From positions 74,187 to 138,186 of the forward strand of contig JBGUXP010000011.1 in assembly GCA_045222295.1 (NCBI GenBank): a DNA stretch of 64,000 nucleotides, in the 5' to 3' direction. Below, piece after piece: positions 41,639 through 49,700 of this stretch. The DNA is from Colimorpha sp045222295 (GTDB lineage Bacteria > Bacteroidota > Bacteroidia > Bacteroidales > P3). The notes under the pieces were generated by a model that saw only the letters and a program-made list of their open reading frames with translations, made no database searches and was not told the origin of the DNA. A program made the position numbers and the translations under genes. The first letter of the stretch is position 1; every line of letters begins with the position of its first letter.

Positions 41639-42579
41639 ACATCAATAATCTTGTCCGCAAGCACGGCGGCGAGTTTATACTTTGATTCTACGGTCCATCC
41701 CGCCACATGGGGCGTCAGCACCGTGCGTGGCGACTGCATCAGGTAGCGCATCGATGCCGGCACGTCCCCCAGGCCGTCGGCCTGCATATTTTCATACTCA
41801 AGCACATCCAAGGCAGCGCCTAGAACCTTACCACTCTCCAGCCCTGCCACCAGCGCCTCAGTATCCACCACCGCCCCTCGGGCGGTATTGATAAGGTAGA
41901 ACGGCTTGGCCATGGCAGCAATAAAGCCAGTGTCAAGGTAATGGCGCGTTTCCTTCGTCAACGGCACATGGAAACTCACTATATCAGCCTCAGCCTGTAG
42001 TTCCTCAAGAGAGACTGGTTGGGGAGCCTGAAGCTCACTAAGGACTTTAAGGTCCCTAGAGTCTTTAATGTCATAAAAAAATATTCTGCAGCCGAATCCA
42101 CCGAGCCGCTGGGCGAAAGCCTGCCCCATATTGCCGAAACCGATGATACCAATGGTCTTCCCCTTGATTTCCAAACCTCGGTTGGCCTCGCGCTGCCACA
42201 AGCCGCGACGCACCTCGGCGTCAGCACATGCAATATTATTGAAGAGTGCAAGCAACAGTCCCACAGCATGCTCGCCCACGGCGTCGCGGTTGCCTTCGGG
42301 CGAGTTAAGGCAGCGGATGCCATGAGCCTCGGCATAGTCCACATCGATAGTCTCCATGCCTGCCCCTACCCTGCCAATACAGCGCAACGACGACACCCGG
42401 TCAACAAAGGCACTGTCGATTACCACCTTACTCCTTACCACCAGTCCTTCGCAGCCTTGCGCGGCCTCAACCAGACTCTCATAGTCATGGTCGGGTTCCA
42501 CGCTGACCTCAAAGCCAGCCTCTCGCAAACGCTGCGGAAGCACCTCATGCGTCCTGTCCGATACAAGTATCTTTTTCAC
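41626..42579 (-). CDS. D-2-hydroxyacid dehydrogenase (phosphoglycerate dehydrogenase-like)
   Basis: 317 residues of the NAD-dependent D-isomer hydroxyacid dehydrogenase family. The Rossmann loop is GKTIGIIGFGNMGQAFA; catalytic residues are Arg in INTARGAVVDTEAL, a Glu in ALDVLEYE and His in LTPHVAGWT. RCIGRVGAGMETID and NSPEGNRDAVGEHAVGLLL (in part) suggest a SerA-like specificity. Substrate not certain. A 9-bp repeat at 42031-42075 adds about a dozen residues (DSRDLKVLSELQAP) after the cofactor-binding beta strand. Confidence 0.88.
   Translation of the reverse strand: MKKILVSDRTHEVLPQRLREAGFEVSVEPDHDYESLVEAAQGCEGLVVRSKVVIDSAFVDRVSSLRCIGRVGAGMETIDVDYAEAHGIRCLNSPEGNRDAVGEHAVGLLLALFNNIACADAEVRRGLWQREANRGLEIKGKTIGIIGFGNMGQAFAQRLGGFGCRIFFYDIKDSRDLKVLSELQAPQPVSLEELQAEADIVSFHVPLTKETRHYLDTGFIAAMAKPFYLINTARGAVVDTEALVAGLESGKVLGAALDVLEYENMQADGLGDVPASMRYLMQSPRTVLTPHVAGWTVESKYKLAAVLADKIIDVLSD
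42031..42075. repeat. 9-bp degenerate repeat inside the hydroxyacid dehydrogenase gene
   Basis: AAGCTCACT, AAGGACTTT, AAGGTCCCT, AGAGTCTTT, AATGTCATA in 9-bp phase, encoding the DIKDSRDLKVLSE region near the NAD-binding site. Confidence 0.65.
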
Positions 42580-42585
42580 TTAAAA

Positions 42586-42606
42586 ACTTAACACTTAACA
42601 CTAATT
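42586..42606. repeat. 7-bp repeat at the dehydrogenase / channel junction
   Basis: ACTTAAC, ACTTAAC, ACTAATT in 7-bp phase, between the channel stop (42601) and the dehydrogenase start (42579). Confidence 0.8.
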
Positions 42607-43566
42607 TTTTATCGCCTCATTCTCTTCGTCATAATCACTCAACACAGAGTTCTGTCTGCGGCTGGGACGAGGATTCTTATACTCTCTCATCGTCTCACCG
42701 GCCACAATACCCGTAGGAACTGCTATAATACTGTAACCCAGAAGCATCACCAGCACCGACAGGAAGCGGCCCGCCGAGGTCACCGGCACCACGTCTCCGT
42801 AGCCCACCGTAGTGATGGTCACCACAGCCCAATAGATGCCCGTTGGAATGCTCTTGAAGGCCAGATTTACCTCACTCTCAAACGTGTACATCATCGTTCC
42901 TAGAATCACTGCCGCAACCAACATAAACATCATGAATATCAAAATCTTGATGGCACTGGCGCGTAAGGCGTCCAAAAGGCGGAAAGCCTCCATTTGGAAA
43001 CGCTGTAGCCTGAAGATACGGAAGATACGCATCACCCTCAGTAACCGCAACACCGTCAACGCCTGTGTTGTCGGTATCAGGATACTCAAGTAAGCAGGGA
43101 ATATCGACAGGAAATCAATCACTCCCCAGAATGACAGGATATACTTCCTTGGATGCTTCAGACAGTAGATACGTAAATAATATTCAAAGGTAAAGACGAT
43201 GGTAAAGACCCATTCCAGCGACTTCACCAGCCAGTATGAGAGAGACTGCTGGACTCCCGAGGTCATCGTGTCGGTAGAACCCCACACACTGTCAAATACC
43301 AGCAGGATAATATTGGCCACGATAAGCACCAACAGCCACACATCGAAACGCTTGCCGGCAGACGTATCGCTCTTGAAGATAATCTCGAAAATCTGCTTCT
43401 TCGTCAGCGTGCGGTACCGCTTAGGCATCAGCCATTCGAAGAGTATCTTGTGCATCACCTTTCCGATAGCGCCAAAGAAACGGCTCGCCCATCTCGCGTA
43501 GTCCACCTTCGAAAGCCATTTCCTCACGCGCCAGAAGGCATTCACAATATTATCTTTGATATTCAT
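42601..43566 (-). CDS. Voltage-gated-like potassium channel protein
   Basis: 321 residues with six transmembrane segments. S4 carries regularly spaced arginines (TVLRLLRVMRIFRIFRL), and the pore loop holds the K+ selectivity filter TTVGYGDVVPV. The fold is that of the Kv-like ion transport family. Start is taken at the ATG at 43566 (MNIKDNIVN); a GTG at 43578 is in frame but lies in a 7-bp repeat. The charged C-terminus (RRQNSVLSDYDEENEAIKN) is cytoplasmic. Part of the run M16-channel-dehydrogenase-DUF3109-lspA. Confidence 0.9.
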   Translation of the reverse strand: MNIKDNIVNAFWRVRKWLSKVDYARWASRFFGAIGKVMHKILFEWLMPKRYRTLTKKQIFEIIFKSDTSAGKRFDVWLLVLIVANIILLVFDSVWGSTDTMTSGVQQSLSYWLVKSLEWVFTIVFTFEYYLRIYCLKHPRKYILSFWGVIDFLSIFPAYLSILIPTTQALTVLRLLRVMRIFRIFRLQRFQMEAFRLLDALRASAIKILIFMMFMLVAAVILGTMMYTFESEVNLAFKSIPTGIYWAVVTITTVGYGDVVPVTSAGRFLSVLVMLLGYSIIAVPTGIVAGETMREYKNPRPSRRQNSVLSDYDEENEAIKN

Positions 43567-43569
43567 CCT

Positions 43570-43590
43570 TCTAAACACTAAACACTTTCC
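43570..43590. repeat. 7-bp repeat at the channel / M16 junction
   Basis: TCTAAAC, ACTAAAC, ACTTTCC in 7-bp phase. Third consecutive gene junction with this unit family. Confidence 0.7.
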
Positions 43591-44846
43591 CTAATTATCA
43601 ACATATTCTCATGTTCATTGCAGAATATTCTGCTTGCCGCCAGCTGCACCTCCTCTGGCGTCACTCTCCGATAAGCCTCAGTCTCGGTGTTCGCCAAGTC
43701 AGTGTGTCCCAACCAGGTATAATGACACAGCGAGAAGGCACGGTCAGCCGCCTTGTACTGCGAATAGACGAAAGTGCTCTCAAACTTATTCTGCACTTTA
43801 TCAAGCTCTTCCTGTAACAATCCGCTATCCGCCAACGAGTATGCCTCTTCCCTCAGCGCATCGGTCACCTCGTCGACATCCACACCCGGCAGCACCTTGG
43901 CACTCAGTACCATCAGTCCTGGACCCGCCTCACCACTGATATAGGCATCGGCCTCCGACACCAACCGTCCTGGACGCACAATCTTATTGTAGATGCGGCT
44001 CGAGCTGCCATTGCTCAGCACATCGCTCACCAGGTCGCTGGCGCGGAAATCCTTATCGAAATGGCTGCACATCGGCCACGCCAGATAGACAGCTTCTACC
44101 GGCACTTCACGTCTGATTTCCAACATTCTTGCCTCCTTTTGTTCGGGCTCGGCTGGATACATACGCTCCCTTGCAAAACATCTTTCTACGGTTGAACCAC
44201 CGGCATCTGGCCGACCTGTAACGCCCCATATCTCACATACCTTTTCAATCATCTCCTCATGCTTCAGCGGCGCAGCCACAGCCAATATCGCATTGTCCGG
44301 ACGATAGAACCGCTCATGGAAGTTCTGGACATCCTCCAGCGTTGCCTCGCTGACATGGCGTATGTCGGCCCCGATGGTCGCCCAGCGATAGGGATGCTCC
44401 TTATAGCACAACGGCCTTAAGTTCAGCCACACATCTCCATAGGGCTGGTTCATATAGCGCTGGTTATACTCCTCAGTCACCACCCGCTGCTGCACAGCCA
44501 ACGCCTTGGCATTCAGCGCCAAGCTCTCCATGCGGTCGGCCTCGAGCATCAAGGCTGTGGTAAGCCCCTCAAGGGGCACTGTAAGGTAGTAGTTCGTATA
44601 GTCATTATTCGTGAAAGCATTGCTGTCGCCTCCTAACGATGACACCACAGCATCGAAGTCTGGAACCCTCTCGGTGCCGCCGAACATCAAATGTTCAAAC
44701 AAATGCGCAAAGCCCGTCCGCTGCGGTTCCTCATCGCGCGCTCCCACATTGTAGAGCACGTTGACCGTCGCCAACGGCGTATCCCACGCCTCGTGCGTTA
44801 ACAACGTCAACCCATTGGATAATATGCACTTCCGATAATCAATCAT
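43578..44846 (-). CDS. M16 family zinc peptidase
   Basis: 422 residues from the ATG at 44846 (MIDYRKCILSNGLTLL), since upstream codons would start inside promoter-like DNA. The inverted zinc motif HxxEH is in GFAHLFEHLMFGGTE; the third ligand Glu lies downstream in the ALAVQQRVVTEEYNQRY region. A C-terminal M16 domain follows (VEAVYLAWPMCSHFDKDFRASDL in part). No signal peptide, so likely cytoplasmic, like pitrilysin/PqqL-type single-subunit members. First gene of the run down to lspA. Confidence 0.9.
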   Translation of the reverse strand: MIDYRKCILSNGLTLLTHEAWDTPLATVNVLYNVGARDEEPQRTGFAHLFEHLMFGGTERVPDFDAVVSSLGGDSNAFTNNDYTNYYLTVPLEGLTTALMLEADRMESLALNAKALAVQQRVVTEEYNQRYMNQPYGDVWLNLRPLCYKEHPYRWATIGADIRHVSEATLEDVQNFHERFYRPDNAILAVAAPLKHEEMIEKVCEIWGVTGRPDAGGSTVERCFARERMYPAEPEQKEARMLEIRREVPVEAVYLAWPMCSHFDKDFRASDLVSDVLSNGSSSRIYNKIVRPGRLVSEADAYISGEAGPGLMVLSAKVLPGVDVDEVTDALREEAYSLADSGLLQEELDKVQNKFESTFVYSQYKAADRAFSLCHYTWLGHTDLANTETEAYRRVTPEEVQLAASRIFCNEHENMLIIRESV

Positions 44847-44860
44847 AAAAATACAAACTG

Positions 44861-44868
44861 CAAAGATA
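44861..44868 (-). promoter_or_regulatory. -7 element for the M16 run
   Basis: Minus-strand TATCTTTG followed by CA, 14 bp before the chosen M16 start codon; very short leader. The -33 box is not clear. Confidence 0.65.
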
Positions 44869-44959
44869 CATTTTTTTTTCGATATACAGAAAACAAAACA
44901 CCAACCTCTCAATTGGCAACCGTTAACAGATATTAAACACACACACCCTGACGCACCCC

Positions 44960-45009
44960 ATCATCTCCTACCACGGTAGGAGTTGGTTAGGAGTTGATAA
45001 GGAGATGGT
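44960..45009. repeat. 11-bp repeat with palindrome, inverse copy of the 13703 element
   Basis: CTCCTACC-AC-GGTAGGAG forms an 8-bp stem, followed by TAGGAGTTGGT, TAGGAGTTGAT, AAGGAGATGGT in 11-bp phase (44977-45009). On the minus strand this reads ACCATCTCCTT, ATCAACTCCTA, ACCAACTCCTA, nearly the same as at 13703-13735. Confidence 0.8.
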
Positions 45010-45045
45010 AAGTAGTTTATTTCTCTCAGGTACTTTGCATTAGAT

Positions 45046-45079
45046 AAAAAAAAGGGCACCCTTTGCGCAAAGGGTGCCC
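45046..45079 (-). terminator. Intrinsic terminator of the alcohol dehydrogenase gene
   Basis: GGGCACCCTTTGC / GCAAAGGGTGCCC (45054-45079), a perfect 26-nt palindrome, followed on the minus strand by TTTTTTTT. Confidence 0.9.
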
Positions 45080-45127
45080 GAAGGGAATTTTTCTGCTAGA
45101 AAATTAACTCAACAAGTGTTAAAATCA

Positions 45128-46294
45128 TCACATACTTTCGCGAAGGATTGCCACCACCTCGTTGCGGGTCAGGGTGCGGTAACCGACGGGAAGGATGAGA
45201 ACAGCATCGGCGACCTGATTGAGGTTTTCTTCTGTGACACCCAGCTCGCGGCTGTGCATCACCACGCCGATTTCTTGCATCCATTCTTCGAGGTTCTTGA
45301 GGCCTTCGATGGCCACCAGCTCGTCACTCTTGCCCTCAGGGCACACGCCCCAGACATTCTTGGCGAAGCGGACAAACTGGTGCAATCCGTCGTGCATCAC
45401 ATGGCGGTAGTAAGGCAATGATACAGAAGCAAGTGTCATGCCGTGAGTAGCGTCGGTGACGAGGCCGATGGCGTGACCTATCTGGTGCACCTCCCAGTCG
45501 CCGCCCTTGCCGCATTTCAGCAAGCTGTTGAGGGCCCAGGTGGCGGTCCACATGATGTTAGCGCGAGCCTCGTAGTCCTGCGGGTTTTTAGCAGCGATGC
45601 GGCTGCTGTGGATGAGCGAGCGCATGAGGCCCTCGATGATATAGTCTGTGGTGCAGTCGGCCGTGCCGGCAAAATACTGCTCCATGAGATGACTCATGAT
45701 ATCGAAGAACCCTGCAACCATCTGGTACTGAGGAACCGTCATGGTGAAGCACGGATTGAGGATAGCAAACCGGGGAAAGAGAGCGGGACCGAAGACCTTG
45801 CCACGTTTGAAGCCTTCCTTGCGATTGGTGATGACGCTGCCGCCATTCATCTCGCTTCCGGTACCCACCATGGTAAGCACGGCACCAATGGCCAAGGTCT
45901 TGCAGCTGGGAACGTCCTGATTGACCCAGTATTTCTGCCAGGCATCCTCCTCACAATAGACTGAGGCCGAGACCGCTTTGGCATAGTCGATGGTCGAACC
46001 TCCGCCCACGGCGAGGATAAGGTCGACATGGTTGTCGCGCACCCGCCGACAGCCTTCGAGAACCTTCTCATAGGTGGGATTGGGCATCACACCGGCATCC
46101 TCGACAACAGTCTTGCCGGTCTCCCGGAGGGTCTTGACGACAGCATCATAGATACCGTTCTTTTTTATCGAACCTCCGCCGTAGCTGAGCATCACAACGG
46201 GGCCGTAGTTCTTCAATTCTTCCGCAAGATGACCCATGGCCTCCTCGCCAAAATAAAGTTTTGTAGGATTGTGAAATTTAAAGTTGCCTTGCAT
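45128..46294 (-). CDS. Iron-containing alcohol dehydrogenase (YqhD/BDH type)
   Basis: 388 residues. NAD(P)-binding region LILAVGGGSTIDYAKAV; metal ligands in the blocks FFDIMSHLMEQYF (Asp, His) and EVHQIGHAIGLVTDATHG (His, His). FNFHNPTK-type start (FKFHNPTKLYFGEEAM) matches the YqhD/butanol dehydrogenase subfamily. It reduces aldehydes to alcohols in fermentation or detoxification. It stands alone with its own -7 element and terminator. Confidence 0.93.
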   Translation of the reverse strand: MQGNFKFHNPTKLYFGEEAMGHLAEELKNYGPVVMLSYGGGSIKKNGIYDAVVKTLRETGKTVVEDAGVMPNPTYEKVLEGCRRVRDNHVDLILAVGGGSTIDYAKAVSASVYCEEDAWQKYWVNQDVPSCKTLAIGAVLTMVGTGSEMNGGSVITNRKEGFKRGKVFGPALFPRFAILNPCFTMTVPQYQMVAGFFDIMSHLMEQYFAGTADCTTDYIIEGLMRSLIHSSRIAAKNPQDYEARANIMWTATWALNSLLKCGKGGDWEVHQIGHAIGLVTDATHGMTLASVSLPYYRHVMHDGLHQFVRFAKNVWGVCPEGKSDELVAIEGLKNLEEWMQEIGVVMHSRELGVTEENLNQVADAVLILPVGYRTLTRNEVVAILRESM

Positions 46295-46330
46295 AATTTT
46301 TGCGTTTATTTTTCGTTATTTATTAAAATG

Positions 46331-46338
46331 CAAAAATA
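46331..46338 (-). promoter_or_regulatory. -7 element for the alcohol dehydrogenase gene
   Basis: Minus-strand TATTTTTG followed by CA, 36 bp before the start codon. Confidence 0.6.
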
Positions 46339-46373
46339 CATTTTTTTTCTTATCAAGAGAAAAAAAATTAAAA

Positions 46374-48929
46374 ATGAAGAAAACCATCATTCTATTGGCA
46401 ACTTTGCTCTGTGCCGTCGCAGGAAACGTAACGGCACAGCAGATAGTGCCTAGCCTAACGGGCACCGACTTCTGGATGGCCTTTCTTCCCAATATGGCAT
46501 CTAATAGTGTACGTTCTCTGATGATTGCCTCTGAAGAAGACTGCACTGTGCACATTGAGAATTCCAGCCACACATGGGACATTACGGTGGCAATAGAGGC
46601 AAACCTGATGGTGCAAGTGCCAGTTCCTGACAACAGCACATTGCCACAAAGTGTTGATGAACAATATAGCGGAAGTTGGCATATTACCGCCAGCGCACCT
46701 ATTATTGTCTATGCCTCCAACTTTGCCAATGCGAGCCATGACATGAGCGCAATACTTCCCACCGCCACTCTGCGTCAAGATTATATAACACAGACATACG
46801 CCAGCAGTCTCTTTGGCCAAGAGGTATCTATAGTGGCACCCTACGACAGCACTTCTGTACAAATAATTCTTGCCGAGGATGTGTCCGACAATAGCAGCGA
46901 ATTAATCCATCATGCCGGCGATACCTTACACGTCATGCTCATGCGAGGTATAGTTTACCTAATGAGTTCCAATTACGTTTATTATAATTATAACATATTC
47001 CCTGCAGGTCTTTGTGGCGCTCGCATCCATGCCTCAAAGCCCGTGGCCGTGTTCCAGGGCCACCAATGCGCCTTTATTCCTTCCAATGCCCATGCTTGTG
47101 ACCATATCTATGAACAATGCATCCCCACCGACTACTGGGGGCAACATTTTATCGTTATGCCTACCACCGAAAGAAGTCTTCAGGAGAGAAATACGGGAGC
47201 AAGTTATATAGGAGATATGGTAAAAGTGACAGCCCGCGAAAACAATTGTATTGTGACCATTGACGGGAATGACACTGCAACTCTCTCCCGCGGCGATTCC
47301 TACACATTTATTGTGACTAATCATGCCCCTGTAATCTCATCCAACAATCCTCCACGAGATACGTTCGACATCTACCAGTCCGATGCCCTGTTTGTCAATA
47401 CTTCAACACCTGCTATGGTGTGCTTTTATATCAGTGGCATCAGTTACGGAGGGACTCCTGGCGATCCCGCTTCTGTTATCATCCCTCCCATTGAACAAGG
47501 TATTGGACACACCATTGCTGCCGTCTATAACACCACCCTCACCCAAAGCCATCACATCAACATTGTGGCATCCAATGCCGATGCGCCTTTGGTGACAATC
47601 GATGGTCAAAATATAGCTTCTGCCTTTGTCGCCACTGCCGAGGGCTATAGCTGGGCACGCATCATTGCCGACACTGGTACGCATGTCATTGATGCCGACA
47701 CAGGACGTTTCCTCGCCACTTTCTACGGCCTCGGATGGGCAGAGAGTTATGCCTATATAGCGGGTATGGCTGTACGCAGTGCCGACTACGATGTGCATGC
47801 CAACCGACACTCACTGTGCCCGGGAGACACAGTGTCTATCACCGTTAAACTGAACGAGGAAGGTCTTGGAACACGGTGGTTCGCCGATGGGCAAACTATC
47901 GGTGACAACATCGACACCCTAAGTCTAGCCTTCGACAGCGTAGGGCGTCACCAGGTAACCATCGTCATCACGCCAGTGGGTGACACTGTGTGGGAAATAC
48001 TTACCGTCCACCCAGCCTATTCTTCACATAGCACAGATACCATTTGTCTGGGAGATAGTCTACAATGGCAAGGAGAGTTTCTAACACTTGGCGGGCTCTA
48101 TATCGATTCGATGCTTTCTATCAACGGATGTGACTCAGTAGAATCGCTTCAGCTTGACATTTTTGGTGTGCCACATCCCCTGTTTACCCTTAAGACGGAC
48201 TGCGAGAACTACCATTACAGTATATTCGGAAGCATTGCCGGCGACACCACAGGCTATATGCTTTCGTGGCAGGCGACACCTCCCGATAATGACCTTGAAG
48301 GGCAACCATGGGACAGTCTCTATTTGTCGCCCTTACAAACAACGGAGTACAACATTCATATTGATGGACATTGTCCTTACGACACCTCTTTTACATTACA
48401 TCCTATTCAATGGCCTCAAGCCGCTCTGACGGTACGCCCGGAACAGTTAAGCATTGAAAATCCCACCTTTGAGGCCTATGATCAAAGTCTCAATGCCGAC
48501 AGTCGGCGCTGGTGGATTGACGGAGTGCATGCTGGTGAGGAACCCATTCTCCGCCACAGAGCCGACATTTTCGCCGATAGTGTGTTGCTTACGCTGGTAG
48601 CCTTCAACCAGTCGTGTGCCGACACCCTTCGACACACGCTTCCCATCAGGCACGTCACAGCATGGGCTCCCAATGTCTTCACCCCCGATGGCGAGAGCAA
48701 CAAGCATTTCCAAGTGGTAATTAATGAGGGGGTAACCGAGGAACTATATATTTACAACCGTAATGGAATGCTGGTGGCGCATATCGTCGGCTCCGATGCA
48801 CACTGGGACGGCACCCATGAAGGCGAACCTTGTTCACAGGGAACTTATGTCTGGCACCTACGCTACCGTCGCAACGACCTTCCCGAATCTTTGCAGACCC
48901 TTACTGGCACAATCACTCTTTTGCGCTAA
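46374..48929 (+). CDS. Type IX secretion cargo with CHU_C (type B) sorting domain
   Basis: 851 residues. Signal peptide MKKTIILLATLLCAVAGNVTAQ; the ATG at 46374 is chosen for this. The N-terminal half begins GTDFWMAFLPNM, the opening seen in Bacteroidota IgGFc-binding-like domains, and has many beta strands. After Ig-like repeats the C-terminus NVFTPDGESNKHF ... ELYIYNRNGMLVAH ... WDGTHEGEPCSQGTYVWHLRYR (in pieces) is the gliding-motility-associated CHU_C domain that routes proteins through the type IX system. Its presence implies that a T9SS is encoded elsewhere. Confidence 0.9.
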   Translation: MKKTIILLATLLCAVAGNVTAQQIVPSLTGTDFWMAFLPNMASNSVRSLMIASEEDCTVHIENSSHTWDITVAIEANLMVQVPVPDNSTLPQSVDEQYSGSWHITASAPIIVYASNFANASHDMSAILPTATLRQDYITQTYASSLFGQEVSIVAPYDSTSVQIILAEDVSDNSSELIHHAGDTLHVMLMRGIVYLMSSNYVYYNYNIFPAGLCGARIHASKPVAVFQGHQCAFIPSNAHACDHIYEQCIPTDYWGQHFIVMPTTERSLQERNTGASYIGDMVKVTARENNCIVTIDGNDTATLSRGDSYTFIVTNHAPVISSNNPPRDTFDIYQSDALFVNTSTPAMVCFYISGISYGGTPGDPASVIIPPIEQGIGHTIAAVYNTTLTQSHHINIVASNADAPLVTIDGQNIASAFVATAEGYSWARIIADTGTHVIDADTGRFLATFYGLGWAESYAYIAGMAVRSADYDVHANRHSLCPGDTVSITVKLNEEGLGTRWFADGQTIGDNIDTLSLAFDSVGRHQVTIVITPVGDTVWEILTVHPAYSSHSTDTICLGDSLQWQGEFLTLGGLYIDSMLSINGCDSVESLQLDIFGVPHPLFTLKTDCENYHYSIFGSIAGDTTGYMLSWQATPPDNDLEGQPWDSLYLSPLQTTEYNIHIDGHCPYDTSFTLHPIQWPQAALTVRPEQLSIENPTFEAYDQSLNADSRRWWIDGVHAGEEPILRHRADIFADSVLLTLVAFNQSCADTLRHTLPIRHVTAWAPNVFTPDGESNKHFQVVINEGVTEELYIYNRNGMLVAHIVGSDAHWDGTHEGEPCSQGTYVWHLRYRRNDLPESLQTLTGTITLLR

Positions 48930-48946
48930 ATTCAATATTTTTTTCG

Positions 48947-48954
48947 TATCTTTG
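48947..48954 (+). promoter_or_regulatory. -7 element for the marC-like gene
   Basis: TATCTTTG followed by CA, 40 bp before the start codon. Confidence 0.7.
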
Positions 48955-48994
48955 CATTTCTTTTTTTATTAACTAGAAATAATAACATATTGAT

Positions 48995-49600
48995 ATGCTA
49001 GAAATTATTAACCAAATCAACTTCATCGAAATCATCAGTGCCTTCATCGTGATGTTCGCCATCATCGATATCACAGGCTCAATTCCCATCTTCATCAGCA
49101 TGGAGGATAGTGGCAAACACATCAAGCCACTCTATGCCACGAGCGTAGCCCTCGGCCTCTTCCTCCTCTTCTTCTTCACCGGCGAAGCACTGTTGAACCT
49201 CTTCGGCATCGACATTGCCTCCTTCGCTGTAGCAGGAGCTTTCATCCTGTTCCTCCTGGCCTTGGAGATGGTCATGGGACGCGAGTTTATCAAGAACGAG
49301 AGTAGCGGCTCGGGAGCCTCCATCGTTCCCGTGGCATTCCCACTCATCGCCGGACCGGGAGCCATCACGGCATTGCTCTCCCTGCGTGCCGAATACGCCA
49401 CAGTCAATATCCTGCTGGCCCTGCTGCTCAACATCATCATCGACTACATCGTCATCCGCCTGCTGAAGAAGCTGCAGCGCTGGCTGGGCGACGAGGTGGT
49501 CTTCGTGCTCCGCAAGTTCTTCGGCGTCATCCTTATTGCCATCTCGGTGAAGCTCTTCGCCTCCAACTTGGCCATCGTCATCCATAACGCCAACCTGTAA
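48995..49600 (+). CDS. MarC family inner-membrane protein
   Basis: 201 residues with six hydrophobic segments and the MarC/SNARE-like family blocks: VMFAIIDITGSIPIFISM (family: D-P-x-G-x-x-P, here Thr replaces Pro), VAGAFILFLLALEMVMG, IVPVAFPLIAGPGAITALL. Once thought to be a multiple-antibiotic-resistance protein, its true role is unknown. Single gene with its own promoter. Confidence 0.9.
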   Translation: MLEIINQINFIEIISAFIVMFAIIDITGSIPIFISMEDSGKHIKPLYATSVALGLFLLFFFTGEALLNLFGIDIASFAVAGAFILFLLALEMVMGREFIKNESSGSGASIVPVAFPLIAGPGAITALLSLRAEYATVNILLALLLNIIIDYIVIRLLKKLQRWLGDEVVFVLRKFFGVILIAISVKLFASNLAIVIHNANL

Positions 49601-49700
49601 AGTTTTTTTTCAAAAAAAAATTTTTTTCCGACAGAAATGCAATTTTTCCCTCGGCAAGAATACTAATAAGCATACTTTTCTTTAAAAAAATAAAAACATA

